The notes under the pieces are model-generated. The model searched no databases. It was not told the DNA's origin and was given only the letters and a program-made list of their open reading frames with translations. This document shows, one piece after another, positions 1-8,309 of a stretch of 64,000 nucleotides of DNA. Each line of letters begins with the position of its first letter. Position 1 is the stretch's first letter. A program made the position numbers and the translations under genes. This DNA comes from Butyrivibrio sp. VCD2006 (lineage in GTDB: Bacteria > Bacillota > Clostridia > Lachnospirales > Lachnospiraceae), in assembly GCF_000423925.1 (NCBI RefSeq), contig NZ_AUIX01000035.1, forward strand, positions 16,488 through 80,487, read 5' to 3'.

Positions 1-333
1 AGCAAGATATCTTACCTCAGATTTGATGATGAGAGTTATTATGCTGTCCGTAATGGATGTCTCCTTATGAGAAAAGGAATAACTGGTGAACCTAGGGCAG
101 GATTATCAGGAGAGGATGGCAGCTGGGTAAGTTTTGATCCCGCTATTGATGGTGAGTACTGCTATACTGTAGACGATAGATGCATGTATGAGTCAGAAGT
201 AAAAAAACTTAAGGAAAAGCTTGATAATGACAAAGGAAATGATATCAGAATTGTTGACATCGGAACATATGCTGAAGGCCTTGAAGGAACGGTCATCAGT
301 TTTGGATCATTCTATGATGTCATTTCAGAATAA
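1..333 (+). CDS. C-terminal part of an unrecognised protein
   Basis: The frame is open from the first base, so 110 C-terminal residues are visible and the true start lies before the window. The visible part is acidic and soluble-looking, with a Lys/Glu-rich helix (KKLKEKLDNDKG) and no membrane segment. It ends in tandem TAA codons. The next gene, a lipoprotein, begins 20 bp later, so the two are probably cotranscribed. I do not recognise the family and give no function. Confidence 0.55.
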   Translation, partial: SKISYLRFDDESYYAVRNGCLLMRKGITGEPRAGLSGEDGSWVSFDPAIDGEYCYTVDDRCMYESEVKKLKEKLDNDKGNDIRIVDIGTYAEGLEGTVISFGSFYDVISE

Positions 334-353
334 TAAATGTAGTGGAGGACAAA

Positions 354-1454
354 ATGAATAAAAAAATATTAGCAATAATGGTAGCTTTTACTGTAATGTT
401 TGGATGTTCATGCTCAAATGCTCAGAAGACAGAAGCAACAGAGACAGACGTTACAACTGAGGCATCCGTGGAAGAGGAACTGACTGAAACTTCAGACAAA
501 ACTACTTCTGAGGAACAGGAACTGGATCCTAAATCAGAATCTGAAACAGATAACATATCTTCAGAGGATGAAGCAAAACCTGAAACTGAAACAGTGGAAA
601 TGACAGAAAAAGATCAGCTTTTAGCCTATGTAAATGATATATTGATACCAGAGCATGGTGAAATCACTGATCCGGATCTTACTGCTAAGTTCTATTTTGA
701 AGATAATATCTACAATATGGATGATTCTATATCCGGCTATGACATCGAAGGTTTCGAAGGACAGGAAGGTATTCTTGGCTGGGCATTCGCTGATCTGGAC
801 GGCGACGGGGATGACAGCGAGCTTATTGTGCTAACTAGAACAAAGGGAACAATAAAAGACTTTCGTGACCGTGATAGTATCATATGGGAAACCAGCTTCG
901 AGGCATTTAAAGTTAATGGTTCTGATATTGTTTCTATGGGAACGGGTCTCCTTGAATCTTCAGGGGCTGAAATGTTTGAAGGAAGAGTTTTTATAAAACA
1001 TACATCCTCCGGAGATGAGATATGCACTTCACAGTATGGTGGTGGATTCTATTATTATGACGGATGCAGCGCAATGCTTGTGGTTTACAAATATGATGGT
1101 ACTGAATTTAGCAAGATTGCGGATGCGGAATATGAAGGTTCAGATGGCTTTAATGAATATGGTGATTTTTCTGATGAAGCAATAAAAGCACAGCTTTTAA
1201 CTACAGCTTCGTTCTGGAAGGAATATTATACAAATTGGGATTTCAATGTAAATTTCTTCCTTGTTCCATGGGATGAACCTGATTGCACAGATTTACTCTA
1301 TACCGATACATCGAGTGACCTTGATTATGAGATATTGAATGCTTTAAATGATGGAACATCTGATAAGACCATTGATGATTATCCAATGATCGCCCATGTT
1401 ACGAATTTCATGAAAGGTGATACATTAGACAGCGCGGGCAGTACACAGGAATAA
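354..1454 (+). CDS. Secreted lipoprotein with acidic linker and D-x-D-G-D motif
   Basis: A 366-residue putative lipoprotein. The ATG at 354 is preferred over the GTG at 342 because GGAGG (344-348) sits at the right distance. The N-terminus has MNKK, a hydrophobic stretch and a lipobox ending VMFG-C, so the mature protein should be lipid-anchored outside the membrane. A Thr/Glu-rich low-complexity linker of about 60 residues follows, then a globular domain with DLDGDGDDSELIVL, the calcium-binding-like repeat common in clostridial lipoproteins. Function unknown. It lies 20 bp after the upstream partial gene and is followed by a terminator. Confidence 0.75.
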   Translation: MNKKILAIMVAFTVMFGCSCSNAQKTEATETDVTTEASVEEELTETSDKTTSEEQELDPKSESETDNISSEDEAKPETETVEMTEKDQLLAYVNDILIPEHGEITDPDLTAKFYFEDNIYNMDDSISGYDIEGFEGQEGILGWAFADLDGDGDDSELIVLTRTKGTIKDFRDRDSIIWETSFEAFKVNGSDIVSMGTGLLESSGAEMFEGRVFIKHTSSGDEICTSQYGGGFYYYDGCSAMLVVYKYDGTEFSKIADAEYEGSDGFNEYGDFSDEAIKAQLLTTASFWKEYYTNWDFNVNFFLVPWDEPDCTDLLYTDTSSDLDYEILNALNDGTSDKTIDDYPMIAHVTNFMKGDTLDSAGSTQE

Positions 1455-1468
1455 TATGTATATTTTAA

Positions 1469-1516
1469 AGAGCAGGCATGGATTCATAAATTGAATTCGT
1501 TGTCCTGTTCTTTTTG
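1469..1516 (+). terminator. Rho-independent terminator after lipoprotein gene
   Basis: Stem AGAGCAGG / CCTGTTCT (one G-T pair) with a 27-nt loop, followed by a short T-run. It closes the lipoprotein unit. Confidence 0.6.
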
Positions 1517-1649
1517 ATACAGGTGCTTTCTTGTAATCATTTCAGCAAAACATTAGAATAATAGTGTGTTTTGGTGGGAATAATAGGATTCTTGGATATA
1601 AAAGGCTATATTCCTGACTTTATTGATGTTTCTTGCAAGGATCAAACAA

Positions 1650-1800
1650 ATGGAAATTAATGAGAAAGACTGGAAACTTTTTAGAGAAAATCTGCCTATA
1701 TGGCAGGAGAGATACATGGGATCTCGTTGAGGAATACAAGGAAATCCTTAAGGGCAGTGCTGAGAGGTTATTCTCGGCATTGTCTGGTCTCGCCAATTAA
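1650..1800 (+). pseudogene. Frameshifted small DWKLFR-family ORF
   Basis: An ATG opens a frame reading MEINEKDWKLFRENLPIWQ then ERYM, which resembles the start of a small hypothetical family common in Clostridia (DWKLFR...WQERYM). Translation hits a stop after 26 codons. Removing one G from the GGG at about 1719 would restore a 49-residue frame continuing DLVEEYKEILKGS and ending at the TAA at 1798. I read it as a one-base-insertion pseudogene; the family assignment is from memory. Confidence 0.4.
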
Positions 1801-2030
1801 TTAGGAGTGCCAAATAATTAGAAAAGAGTAAATTATAGGTAGGAGAAAGCCTTGGCAAAAGCCGGCGTATTCCAATTGCGAATTTTGTGGGCTGGATGAT
1901 CTCGGCTATAAAATAACTCTCTCGAAAAAGAATAAATAAATTTTATAACGGGACTTTATTTGTCCACCTGATGTGATATACTTACGTCAGTAACATAGAA
2001 ATTCAAAGTGCTCGTACCGAGCAGAAAGGA
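1801..2030 (+). other. Non-coding stretch upstream of the RtcB operon
   Basis: No convincing gene. At about 1874-1894 there is a CAATTGCGAA...GTGGGCT string matching 18 of 21 bases of the right end of the IS21-type segment near 28960, so an old IS end may lie here. A TATACT box at about 1976 could be the -10 of the downstream operon. A 6-bp hairpin TGCTCG-tac-CGAGCA lies just upstream of the leader-peptide ribosome binding site. Confidence 0.35.
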
Positions 2031-2038
2031 GGACGATC

Positions 2039-2116
2039 ATGAAACACATGACGACTACATTTACAACTGAAACTAGAAATGACAGAGGCATGATTGTCCG
2101 CCGTCTTTTTGGCTGA
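2039..2116 (+). CDS. 25-residue leader peptide upstream of RtcB
   Basis: A short ORF starting MKHMTTTF and ending RRLFG, with an excellent ribosome binding site (AAAGGAGG) 6 nt before the ATG. It contains four Thr codons close together and a basic C-terminus. The stop codon falls inside a CTGATAG/CTATCAG hairpin, and a second hairpin with a T-run follows before the ligase gene. This arrangement suggests a translated leader or attenuator peptide and not an enzyme. Function inferred from position only. Confidence 0.5.
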   Translation: MKHMTTTFTTETRNDRGMIVRRLFG

Positions 2117-2191
2117 TAGTTCTATCAGTTTACCCATTTTTAGACAGGACAGTTATTAAGTAAGCCTCTGAAGATGAGAGGTGTCTTTTTT
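2113..2191 (+). promoter_or_regulatory. Attenuator-like hairpins between leader peptide and RtcB
   Basis: Hairpin 1 is CTGATAG (2113-2119) / CTATCAG (2122-2128), overlapping the leader stop codon. Hairpin 2 is CCTCT (2165-2169) / AGAGG (2177-2181), followed by TGTCTTTTTT. The string TACCCATTTTT occurs twice (about 2131 and 2194). Together these look like a conditional terminator for the operon; this is structural inference. Confidence 0.4.
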
Positions 2192-2230
2192 GTACCCATT
2201 TTTCAAAGACACCGATATGGAGGTTTTATT

Positions 2231-3364
2231 TTGATACAAATAACAGGAAAATACGCAGACGCAAGGATCATGTGCATGGGAGATGTGGCTGACGGGAATG
2301 TTGATCAGTATGCGATTGCGCAGATTCAGATGATAACTGACCTTGAAGCTGCATCAGGAAGTAAAATTTGCGTTATGCCTGATGTCCATCCGGGAAAAGT
2401 TGGCCCCATAGGTCTATCCATGACCGTAAAAGATACCGTGCTTCCGGCACTTATCGGAATAGATATCGGATGCGGAATGAGCATGGCTGCTATAGGAAAA
2501 GTAAGAAAAGATTTTCAGAAGCTTGATACCATAATCAGGGACAACGTTCCGGTTGGATTTACGAGCAGAAGCACAGTGCATAGGGATGCATCGGAATTTG
2601 ATCCCGGCTGGCTACGGTGTGCAAAGCACATAAGGCAGGACAAGGCAATGCTTAGCCTGGGAACACTAGGTGGAGGAAATCACTTCATTGAGATAGATAC
2701 GGATGCAGATGGAGAGGGTTATCTTATCATCCACAGCGGAAGCCGCCATCTTGGGAAGGAAGTGGCTGAATACTACATGGAAAAGGGCCACAAATCCCTT
2801 AAAAAGCAGGGAATAGAAGTCCCTTATGAAATGACTTTCCTCACAGATGAGCTTTTAGCGGATTATCTGCACGATATTGAGCTTGTTCAGGAATACGCAG
2901 CCTTGAACCGTCAGATCATGATTAAGGAAATCTGCAAAGGCATGAAGTGGAAGATAAAAGAGCAGAAAAGCTGCATCCACAACTGTATCGATGATACAGA
3001 CGACTACGCAGTACTTAGAAAAGGTGCTATCTCTGCCAAAAAAGATGAGGATGTAATCATCCCAATCAACATGAGGGATGGCGTGATTCTTGGTAAAGGA
3101 AAGGGAAATGAAGAGTGGAACTGCTCTGCACCGCACGGTGCAGGGAGACTGACTTCAAGGGAACAGGCTTTGAATTCACATACAGTATCCGAATTCAAGG
3201 CATCTATGAAGGGCATCTACTCAAGCTGCATCAGCAAGGACACACTTGATGAAGCACCTTTTGCCTACAGAGACATTGATTACATTAAAAAAGCTGTTGA
3301 GGATACCGTAGAGATCACAAAGATCCTTAAGCCTGTTTATAACTACAAAGGTGGTAACGCATAA
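2231..3364 (+). CDS. rtcB: RtcB-family RNA ligase
   Basis: A 377-residue RtcB-type GTP/Mn2+-dependent RNA ligase, which joins 3'-phosphate or 2',3'-cyclic phosphate ends to 5'-OH ends in RNA repair. Visible signatures: MPDVHPG (about 48-54), IGIDIGCGM with the metal-binding Cys (about 76-83), LGTLGGGNHF (about 143-152), IHSGSRHLG, and APHGAGR, whose His carries the GMP in characterised RtcB enzymes. I chose the TTG at 2231 because GGAGG (2219-2223) lies 7 nt upstream. The in-frame ATG at 2174 would add 19 atypical residues inside the attenuator. It heads an operon with a prfH relic, a MoxR ATPase and a VWA protein. Confidence 0.9.
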   Translation: MIQITGKYADARIMCMGDVADGNVDQYAIAQIQMITDLEAASGSKICVMPDVHPGKVGPIGLSMTVKDTVLPALIGIDIGCGMSMAAIGKVRKDFQKLDTIIRDNVPVGFTSRSTVHRDASEFDPGWLRCAKHIRQDKAMLSLGTLGGGNHFIEIDTDADGEGYLIIHSGSRHLGKEVAEYYMEKGHKSLKKQGIEVPYEMTFLTDELLADYLHDIELVQEYAALNRQIMIKEICKGMKWKIKEQKSCIHNCIDDTDDYAVLRKGAISAKKDEDVIIPINMRDGVILGKGKGNEEWNCSAPHGAGRLTSREQALNSHTVSEFKASMKGIYSSCISKDTLDEAPFAYRDIDYIKKAVEDTVEITKILKPVYNYKGGNA

Positions 3365-3382
3365 GAAAGAGGTAATCGGATA

Positions 3383-3484
3383 ATGATACTACAGATAAGC
3401 TCCGGGATGGGACCTGTTGAGTGCAGGGTTGCCGTGGGCGGAATATACAGAGCATTGGAAAAAGAGGAGAACGAAGATTTATGA
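3383..3484 (+). pseudogene. prfH: Truncated PrfH (release factor H) relic
   Basis: Thirty-three codons beginning MILQISSGMGPVEC, which match the N-terminus of PrfH (typically M-x-LQISSxxGPxEC). PrfH is a roughly 200-residue RF-like protein commonly encoded next to rtcB and implicated with RtcB in rescue of damaged ribosomes. The body and GGQ-type domain are absent. The TGA overlaps the ATG of the MoxR gene (ATGA), so the stub may survive as a translational-coupling peptide. Recognition is by sequence pattern plus the rtcB neighbour. Confidence 0.65.
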
Positions 3485-4566
3485 ATTTACCAATAACAGT
3501 AAATCAGGAAGAATTACTGGATATTCTTCTTAACATAGCGCCGGCGCGCCCGGTTTTCATCTGGGGAGCACCCGGTATCGGAAAATCAGCTCTTGTAGAA
3601 GAGTTTGCAATGGAGGTTGGACTTGAGTGCGTATCACTCCTTGGAAGTCAGCTGGCTCCTGAGGATATCATTGGTATCCCGCAGATAAGGGGAGAGACAT
3701 CAGAATTTCTCCCTCCCAAAATGATCGCAAGAAAAGAGCCCTATGTGCTTTTCCTTGATGAGCTAAACGCCTGCTCACAGGAGGTACAAAAGGCATTCTA
3801 CAGCCTCATCTATGAGAGAAGAATCGGGGAATACCACCTTCCCGAGGGCAGCATTGTCATCGGGGCGGGCAACAGAACTCAGGACGCAGCTATTGTTAAG
3901 ACAATGTCCAGTGCACTTATAAACAGAATGTTTCATGTTCAGCTTAAGCCTGACGTAAAGAGTTGGCTTTCATGGGCGTATGGAAACGGAATCCACAGCT
4001 GGGTAACAGATTACATCAGCCAGAGACCGGATCACCTTTTCTCTGAGCCGCCCAAGACAGAGGAGCCTTTTTCAACACCCAGATCATGGCACATGCTGAG
4101 CGATGCACTTAAGGAATTCGGAGCCGGGGAAAAAGAGATCCCTATCGACACTATAAGAATGCTTGCGTATGGAAGCATTTCAGCGAGTCATGCAGGAATG
4201 TTTGCTGCGTTCGTTAAGCAGCTTGATAACAAATATCTCCTTGAAGATATCATCAAGGGAGAGGCGAGATGGCCGGACAAGGCTGAGGACAGAGATGTTC
4301 TCTACTTCCTCGCACAGTCATTCAGGGCAAGAATCCTTCATGATCTTCCTTCTCAGAAGTCTGAGATTGACAAGAAAACACAGTTTTTTGCCCACAGAGC
4401 AAAGGCACTTTTGAAGGAACTTGCGCAGATTAACTACGAGCTTGCTCAGATGGTGGTATCAGCAGATGACGGAAATATCCTTCCTGAGTGGTTCATGATC
4501 GAGATAGTAAGGGATCTCCCCAGGCTCGTAGCACAGGAGAAAAAGAAGGATGGGAAAACAGCATAA
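3481..4566 (+). CDS. MoxR-type AAA+ ATPase
   Basis: A 361-residue cytoplasmic MoxR-family ATPase. Walker A is GAPGIGKS (about 29-36), Walker B is VLFLDELN (about 89-96), and a sensor-type GAGNR follows (about 129-133). MoxR ATPases work as chaperone-like partners of VWA proteins, and the next gene encodes one, overlapping by 17 bp. The start at 3481 overlaps the prfH-relic stop; AGGAG lies 11 nt upstream. An upstream in-frame ATG at 3421 would run through the relic and is less likely. Confidence 0.85.
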   Translation: MNLPITVNQEELLDILLNIAPARPVFIWGAPGIGKSALVEEFAMEVGLECVSLLGSQLAPEDIIGIPQIRGETSEFLPPKMIARKEPYVLFLDELNACSQEVQKAFYSLIYERRIGEYHLPEGSIVIGAGNRTQDAAIVKTMSSALINRMFHVQLKPDVKSWLSWAYGNGIHSWVTDYISQRPDHLFSEPPKTEEPFSTPRSWHMLSDALKEFGAGEKEIPIDTIRMLAYGSISASHAGMFAAFVKQLDNKYLLEDIIKGEARWPDKAEDRDVLYFLAQSFRARILHDLPSQKSEIDKKTQFFAHRAKALLKELAQINYELAQMVVSADDGNILPEWFMIEIVRDLPRLVAQEKKKDGKTA

Positions 4567-6412
4567 GGAAAAAGAAGATCCAAATCTGGTCCAGCTCAAA
4601 AATGGGATCAGTATTATTGATAACCATGATGTTTTCAGACATCTTATATCATGGAATCTTCAGATTGTAGGAAGAAAAGAGCTTGGAAAGAAAACGGCAG
4701 CATGCTCAAAAGCGGATGGGACAATCCTGGTAAATAAGGATATGGCGCTTGCACCCAAGCAGTGGGCCTACGCAATAGCCCACTGCATTCTGCACAACTG
4801 CTTTGGACACTATGATCTTGATAAGGTTCCGGGCTATACAGAGACAGATTCATCAGGAGAAAAAACGAAAAAAGCCGCTTTTAACAAAAAGCTTTGGAAT
4901 ATCGCATGTGATATATACGTGGACAGGTTCCTTAATGATATCAGGCTTGGAGAACCACTTAACCAGTCACCGGTAGGGAGCATCCCCTTTAGCATCATGG
5001 AGGATGAGCTTAAGATATATGACTATCTGATGCGGGAAAACTGGAATGAGGACAACCATATCTATGGAGTGGGCTCAATCGATAGTATGGACATGGTCGG
5101 TCTGGAAAAGCCCCTAGAATACAAGATAAACAGATGGGGTGAGCAGGAAAAAAATGAATATGCAAGCAGTTTTGCTTATCATCTGGCAAATTCCGTATCA
5201 AATGCGGTATATAAAGCTGCTGACAGGGAAATAGAGTGCTCTCGCGGAAGAGAGATTGCGGGATGGTTTATCAACACATTCCCGCTTCTTGGCGCAATTG
5301 CTTCATCTTTCAAGATCGTAGATGACATAGAGGCCTGCAGAAAGTACGACATAAGCATAGCGGCTGTGGATGCTTTTGAAGGGGTTATTTTCATGAATAC
5401 CTCTAAAAATCTATCTGACAATGAATGGCGATTTGTTATGGCACATGAGTTTCTTCATGCAGCGCTTCTCCATCACAGAAGAGCGGCGGGAAGAGATCCG
5501 TATCTATGGAATATCGCCACTGATTATGTGATCAACGGCTGGCTCTTTGAGATGCAGATAGGCGTCATGCCGGAAGGCGTACTCTATGATCCGGCACTTC
5601 GAAATAAGTCCGCGGAAGAAATATACGATATCATCTACCAGGATATTAGAACCTATATGAGACTGAATACATTCAGAGGTAACGGTCAGGGAGATATCAT
5701 GGGAAGAAGAACTCCGGGAACATTTGGAACAGGAGAAAGAGGAGTATCCCTTGATGAATTCTACAGAAATGCGCTAACGCAGGGGTTTGAATATGAGATA
5801 TCAATGAGGGGAAGAGGCTTTATTCCCGCAGGTCTCGTTGAAGAGATTAGAGCTTTGGCTATGCCTCCGATACCCTGGGATGTCAGGCTTTCCGAGTGGT
5901 TCAATGCACATATAAGACCTCTTGAAAAACACAGAAGTTACGCTCATCCCAGCAGAAGACAGAGCTGCACACCCGATATTCCAAGAGCAAGATATGTTGT
6001 TACGGAATCAGGCGACACATCAAGGACCTTCGGAGTAATAATCGATACATCGGGCTCCATGACAACCTCAGAGATAGGAAAAGCCCTTGGCGCTGTGGCC
6101 AGCTATGCTGCTTCAAGAGATGTTTTTGCGGCAAGAGTGATCTTCTGTGATGCAAATGCTTATGATGCAGGATACATGACGCCGGATGAAATCGCGGGCA
6201 GAGTAAAGGTAATCGGAAGAGGCGGAACAAGGCTTCAGCCTGCAGTTGATATGTTACAGGAGGCAAAGGATTTTCCAAAGGATGGCCCGATACTGATCAT
6301 TACTGATGGAGAGATTGACAAGCACCTTGATTTAAAAAGAGAACACGCATTTATTCTGCCAGGCGGGTGCAGGTTACCTTTCAGGGCAAGGGGAGAAGTA
6401 TTTAATATGTAA
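4550..6412 (+). CDS. DUF2201-like protein: metallopeptidase-like plus VWA domain
   Basis: A 620-residue protein. An N-terminal HCILH cluster (residues about 80) and a central MAHEFLHAALLHH with an HExxH zinc motif (about 299-303) suggest a metallopeptidase-type fold. The C-terminal third is a VWA domain with MIDAS DTSGSM (about 498-503) and TDGE (about 585). This architecture matches the DUF2201/VWA-like partners of MoxR ATPases. Tight 17-bp overlap with the MoxR gene implies a stoichiometric pair. Substrate unknown; the operon context with RtcB points towards RNA or ribosome stress, but that is inference. A strong bidirectional terminator follows. Confidence 0.8.
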   Translation: MGKQHKEKEDPNLVQLKNGISIIDNHDVFRHLISWNLQIVGRKELGKKTAACSKADGTILVNKDMALAPKQWAYAIAHCILHNCFGHYDLDKVPGYTETDSSGEKTKKAAFNKKLWNIACDIYVDRFLNDIRLGEPLNQSPVGSIPFSIMEDELKIYDYLMRENWNEDNHIYGVGSIDSMDMVGLEKPLEYKINRWGEQEKNEYASSFAYHLANSVSNAVYKAADREIECSRGREIAGWFINTFPLLGAIASSFKIVDDIEACRKYDISIAAVDAFEGVIFMNTSKNLSDNEWRFVMAHEFLHAALLHHRRAAGRDPYLWNIATDYVINGWLFEMQIGVMPEGVLYDPALRNKSAEEIYDIIYQDIRTYMRLNTFRGNGQGDIMGRRTPGTFGTGERGVSLDEFYRNALTQGFEYEISMRGRGFIPAGLVEEIRALAMPPIPWDVRLSEWFNAHIRPLEKHRSYAHPSRRQSCTPDIPRARYVVTESGDTSRTFGVIIDTSGSMTTSEIGKALGAVASYAASRDVFAARVIFCDANAYDAGYMTPDEIAGRVKVIGRGGTRLQPAVDMLQEAKDFPKDGPILIITDGEIDKHLDLKREHAFILPGGCRLPFRARGEVFNM

Positions 6413-6415
6413 AAG

Positions 6416-6453
6416 AAAAGGACTTCGGGCTATATGCCCAGAAGTCCTTTTTT
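6416..6453. terminator. Bidirectional terminator
   Basis: AAAAGGACTTC ... GAAGTCCTTTTTT with an inner GGGC/GCCC step. It separates the RtcB operon (+) from the convergent XRE/membrane-protein pair (-). Confidence 0.85.
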
Positions 6454-6462
6454 GAACAGCAG

Positions 6463-6657
6463 TTACTCGCTTTTGGTTGCCTTATATGCATCCATTCTAT
6501 CCTTAATACCCTTGCAAATACCATAGATAAGGAAGCAGAAGCCAATACCCTGGAACAGTCCAAGGAAATATCCTTTAAAAAGTGCACCTGCAGCACCTAT
6601 GAGTAAGATACCTATCATTTCAATAGTAAGAAATCCGTAATTTTTTGTGTTTTCCAT
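6463..6657 (-). CDS. Small two-TM membrane protein
   Basis: A 64-residue protein with two hydrophobic segments (about 10-30 and 31-50) and a charged C-terminus (KDRMDAYKATKSE). The ATG at 6657 (MENTKNYG) is chosen over the one at 6666 because GGAGG directly abuts the latter and sits 9 nt before the former. It follows the membrane-anchored XRE regulator by 46 bp on the same strand, so the two probably form one operon. Function unknown. Confidence 0.65.
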   Translation of the reverse strand: MENTKNYGFLTIEMIGILLIGAAGALFKGYFLGLFQGIGFCFLIYGICKGIKDRMDAYKATKSE

Positions 6658-6703
6658 TTTTTTCATCCTCCAACGTTATTATGCTTTTTATATCTAGTGT
6701 TAT

Positions 6704-7300
6704 TTATTTGAAAAAGCATATTAAGAGAATGTCGATACCACCGCATATTGCAGCTGCTATAAGGCCTGAAGCAATTGCGAACAGGATTTTCTGGTAAGGT
6801 CTCTTTGCTTCTTCTTTTATTTTATCTGTAGAGCTGAGCTCTTCGCCTTTGGTAAAGGCAATGATTTCCTTATAAGTCTGGACATTGTACTCTTTTTTAA
6901 TGCTCTCTATCTTATAAGAAAAGAACATTAGGATTGCGAATAACATACCAAATGGTATGAAAAACCAAAATCCAATCTTAAAGGCCAGAATCGGCGTGGA
7001 AATCAGGACTGCTATCATTGTGAGCAGCATTCCTTTTGCGTAGGTGTTCATCTTTTTGATGTCTGCTTCACTTTGTTCAGATACGATTTTTTCCATCTTT
7101 TTAACATCTCCTTTTAATAGTTGGTCTATCGAGACGTCGAATATGTCACTTATTAGAAGAACGCTTTGAATATCCGGATAGCTTTTATCATTTTCCCAGT
7201 TCGATATGGTCTGTCTTGTCACGAAAAGCTTCTCCGCCAATTCGTCCTGATTGATATTAAGACTTTTCCGTAATTCCTTAAGTCTGTTTCCAAGTTCCAT
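6704..7300 (-). CDS. Membrane-associated XRE-family regulator
   Basis: A 198-residue protein. Residues 1-65 form a Cro/C1-type helix-turn-helix (QDELAEKLFVTRQTISNWE). The rest contains two closely spaced hydrophobic segments (about 90-130) and a third near the C-terminus (about 172-195), so the DNA-binding domain is probably tethered to the membrane. Such proteins often control small membrane-protein neighbours such as the gene downstream. A 7-bp inverted repeat about 85 bp upstream is a candidate operator. Confidence 0.8.
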   Translation of the reverse strand: MELGNRLKELRKSLNINQDELAEKLFVTRQTISNWENDKSYPDIQSVLLISDIFDVSIDQLLKGDVKKMEKIVSEQSEADIKKMNTYAKGMLLTMIAVLISTPILAFKIGFWFFIPFGMLFAILMFFSYKIESIKKEYNVQTYKEIIAFTKGEELSSTDKIKEEAKRPYQKILFAIASGLIAAAICGGIDILLICFFK

Positions 7301-7382
7301 ATGTGTCTGTCTCTCTTTCCACCTCAGAATATCGAGATATTGAATTTGATGCCATCAAAAGGCTTTTACATTAGCCATTTTG

Positions 7383-7408
7383 GGCATGTCAAAATGTTTT
7401 TACATGCC
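7383..7408 (-). promoter_or_regulatory. Candidate operator upstream of XRE gene
   Basis: Inverted repeat GGCATGT-N12-ACATGCC in the AT-rich region in front of the XRE gene. The rest of 7301-7614 holds no gene on either strand that I can support. Confidence 0.35.
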
Positions 7409-7614
7409 AGATATTACTATAACACAGCGACTTCTTATATTATACAGATATTTCTGAAATTCATACGTGCACTAAAATGCCTTAAATAATATCTCTTATA
7501 TCGTGTGATAAAACTGTGATAAATGACTTGATAAGATTGCATCATCGAAAGAAACAAAAACAAACAAGCCGCAATGAGCGGGAATAATTAAACAAGTCCA
7601 AGGGGGATAAAAAA

Positions 7615-8151
7615 ATGAAAGCAAATGTTATTAAAGGTATTGTTACAGGCGTAGTTGCAGTTATGATGATCGGATCTCTTACAGCATGCGGAATGACAAG
7701 GGAAGTATCTTCTAACCTGGTGGTTGAAGCTTCATGGGACGACAGCAGTGATGAGGAGCAGGCTGAGTACAGTGAAGAAGAGATGATGAATCTTGAAGAA
7801 GAGATCAATGCAGTTCAGGAATCTTTGATCTTTATGGGCGGTCTTAAGACCACAGATGATGATTTTAATGAGATCGATGTAGCAATGTTCAGAAATGAGG
7901 ATGGCGAAATCGTTTATATATATGAGCAAGATGATACTCTTGATTACGGCATTTATACAACAGAGTATGCTACGACAGCTGATGGTGAGGAATACGCAGA
8001 GATAGATGGCAGCATTGGAAAATATGGCTACTACTTCAACGAGGATCTTGTAAGCGGAATCATCATCGATACAGATGGCAACGTTCATGAAGCCATTGAG
8101 CTTGATGAAGAAGGCGCAAGAGACTACGTTAGAAAGACTCTTGGAGCCTGA
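7615..8151 (+). CDS. Small secreted lipoprotein
   Basis: A 178-residue protein with a signal peptide and lipobox LTAC (Cys about 24), a strongly acidic linker (DDSSDEEQAEYSEEEMM), then a compact beta-rich-looking domain ending in a helix (EEGARDYVRKTLGA). The ribosome binding site is AAGGGGG. A degraded copy of its last 23 codons occurs at 40175-40246, so paralogues exist or existed. Function unknown. Confidence 0.7.
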   Translation: MKANVIKGIVTGVVAVMMIGSLTACGMTREVSSNLVVEASWDDSSDEEQAEYSEEEMMNLEEEINAVQESLIFMGGLKTTDDDFNEIDVAMFRNEDGEIVYIYEQDDTLDYGIYTTEYATTADGEEYAEIDGSIGKYGYYFNEDLVSGIIIDTDGNVHEAIELDEEGARDYVRKTLGA

Positions 8152-8216
8152 TAACATATTTTTTAAGGGCCGGTTGACTCGAATTCAGCAGCCGATTTAG
8201 TAATTTAATATCAGTG

Positions 8217-8256
8217 AAAAACAGGTCATTATCCGTGAATGGAAACGACCTGTTTT
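8217..8256 (+). terminator. Terminator between lipoprotein and CPBP genes
   Basis: Perfect 10-bp stem AAAACAGGTC / GACCTGTTTT, followed by a short T/A tail. Confidence 0.75.
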
Positions 8257-8309
8257 ATTGTGTGATAGGCTTATTTATAGGGATAAACCAGATATTTCAG
8301 GAGGGGATT

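Noticed and set aside
737..1027. 96-residue ORF on the minus strand
   Set aside because: Lies wholly inside the lipoprotein gene on the other strand, has no ribosome binding site and an atypical Ser-rich composition.
2174..2230. Upstream ATG start for RtcB
   Set aside because: Falls in the attenuator T-run; GGAGG and protein similarity point to the TTG at 2231.
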